Below, in pieces: positions 63,734 to 64,000 of a stretch of 64,000 nucleotides of DNA (positions are counted from its first letter, which is position 1; each line of letters begins with the position of its first letter). Source of the stretch: Natronococcus sp. A-GB1 (GTDB lineage Archaea > Halobacteriota > Halobacteria > Halobacteriales > Natrialbaceae); NCBI RefSeq assembly GCF_029688845.1, contig NZ_JARUKW010000009.1:1-64000 (forward strand). The letters run 5' to 3'. The position numbers were made by a program, and so were the translations under genes. Below the pieces are notes generated by a model that made no database searches, was not told where the DNA came from, and saw only the letters and a program-made list of their open reading frames with translations.

Positions 63734-64000
63734 ATGGACGCTGTCGACGACCTCGGTGACGCGATCGCCGCGACGCGGAACTTCCTGACGCCAGTCCGGG
63801 CCGGGCTGTGGCTCCGGCTGGCGATACTCGCGCTGTTCGTCGGTGGACTGGGCACCGGGTTTCCGTCCGCTCCGACCGGCGACGTCGGCCCGGCGGCAGA
63901 GCAAGCCCCCGGTCCCGGAGCCGAGACGATCCCCGAGGAGGCGCTCGCCGCGGCCGCCGTCGCCGTCGGCTTCCTGCTGTTGCTGTGGCTTGGCTACGCG
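63734..64000 (+). CDS. membrane protein cut by the window edge
   Basis: 89 residues to the edge, no stop. MDAVDDLGDAIAATRNFLTPVRAGLWLRLAILALFVGGLG has a first membrane helix at about 25-40; a Gly/Pro/Glu-rich loop (PSAPTGDVGPAAEQAPGPGAE) and a second helix (ALAAAAVAVGFLLLLWLGYA) follow. The N-terminal Asp/Ala-rich start with NFLTPVRAGLWLRLA resembles haloarchaeal multi-span membrane proteins of unknown function. Confidence 0.75.
   Translation, partial: MDAVDDLGDAIAATRNFLTPVRAGLWLRLAILALFVGGLGTGFPSAPTGDVGPAAEQAPGPGAETIPEEALAAAAVAVGFLLLLWLGYA

Overview
The window looks like chromosomal DNA of an extremely halophilic archaeon (class Halobacteria). The evidence is high G+C, proteins very rich in Asp and Glu, Tat-type lipoboxes (twin Arg, then Ala-Gly-Cys), TATA boxes 26-32 nt upstream of ATG codons (leaderless transcripts), Bat-type HTH regulators, the short haloarchaeal TyrA, and archaeosine precursor genes. 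I see no rRNA, tRNA or CRISPR array. About 75 genes are supported, most of them housekeeping or central metabolism.

Layout. 1-8.96 kb: tungsten aldehyde ferredoxin oxidoreductase with a small partner, SurE, an Rsm22-like methyltransferase overlapping TyrA, small envelope proteins and two regulators. 9.0-10.95 kb: an IS605/IS1341-type TnpB element with a tiny ribbon-helix-helix-like gene overlapping tnpB, followed by about 600 bp of non-coding DNA full of perfect hairpins. 11.0-19.6 kb: Fe-ADH-like protein, double VOC protein, OsmC, a BKACE (DUF849) enzyme, EamA exporter, NosL-like lipoprotein, HAD, Lrp regulator and small membrane proteins. 19.7-22.6 kb: two-subunit 2-oxoacid:ferredoxin oxidoreductase. 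22.8-29.3 kb: an acetoin-dehydrogenase-like cluster (SDR, E2, VOC, AcoX, E1beta, E1alpha) whose E2 has duplicated E1/E3-binding domains and a fused C-terminal OsmC domain. 29.4-39.3 kb: AroC and AroA, lipoprotein, phosphodiesterase/phosphatase, GNAT, carbamoyltransferase and a full M24 prolidase. 39.3-42.8 kb: a candidate small RNA, a renalase-like oxidase, an archaeal serpin and a membrane protein. 42.9-45 kb: queDEC operon for preQ0/archaeosine. 45.3-52.5 kb: VapBC, CinA-like protein, ATP-NAD kinase-like protein, PhoU/AbrB regulator, BASS transporter, SRPBCC and nitrilase. 52.7-55.5 kb: methyltransferase, a second TnpB element whose protein lacks the RuvC-II glutamate, and a 2Fe-2S ferredoxin. 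55.5-62.1 kb: proline catabolism (P5C dehydrogenase/ProDH divergent pair), an IS remnant, a Bat-type regulator, a creatinase-type M24 protein and an SSS sodium symporter. 62.1-64 kb: PRC-barrel protein, RIO-like kinase and a truncated membrane protein.

How the genes may work together. The 2-oxoacid dehydrogenase cluster appears to lack its E3 and supplies E1+E2 for one branched or acetoin-like substrate, while the ferredoxin-linked oxidoreductase handles a central 2-oxoacid. The 55.5-62.1 kb block reads as uptake and breakdown of an amino-acid-like nitrogen compound. The most unusual items are the E2-OsmC fusion, the TnpB with a missing catalytic residue, the RHH-TnpB pair with matching end hairpins, the metal-ligand-less M24 and Fe-ADH homologues, and a hairpin RNA candidate with its own promoter at 39.4 kb.
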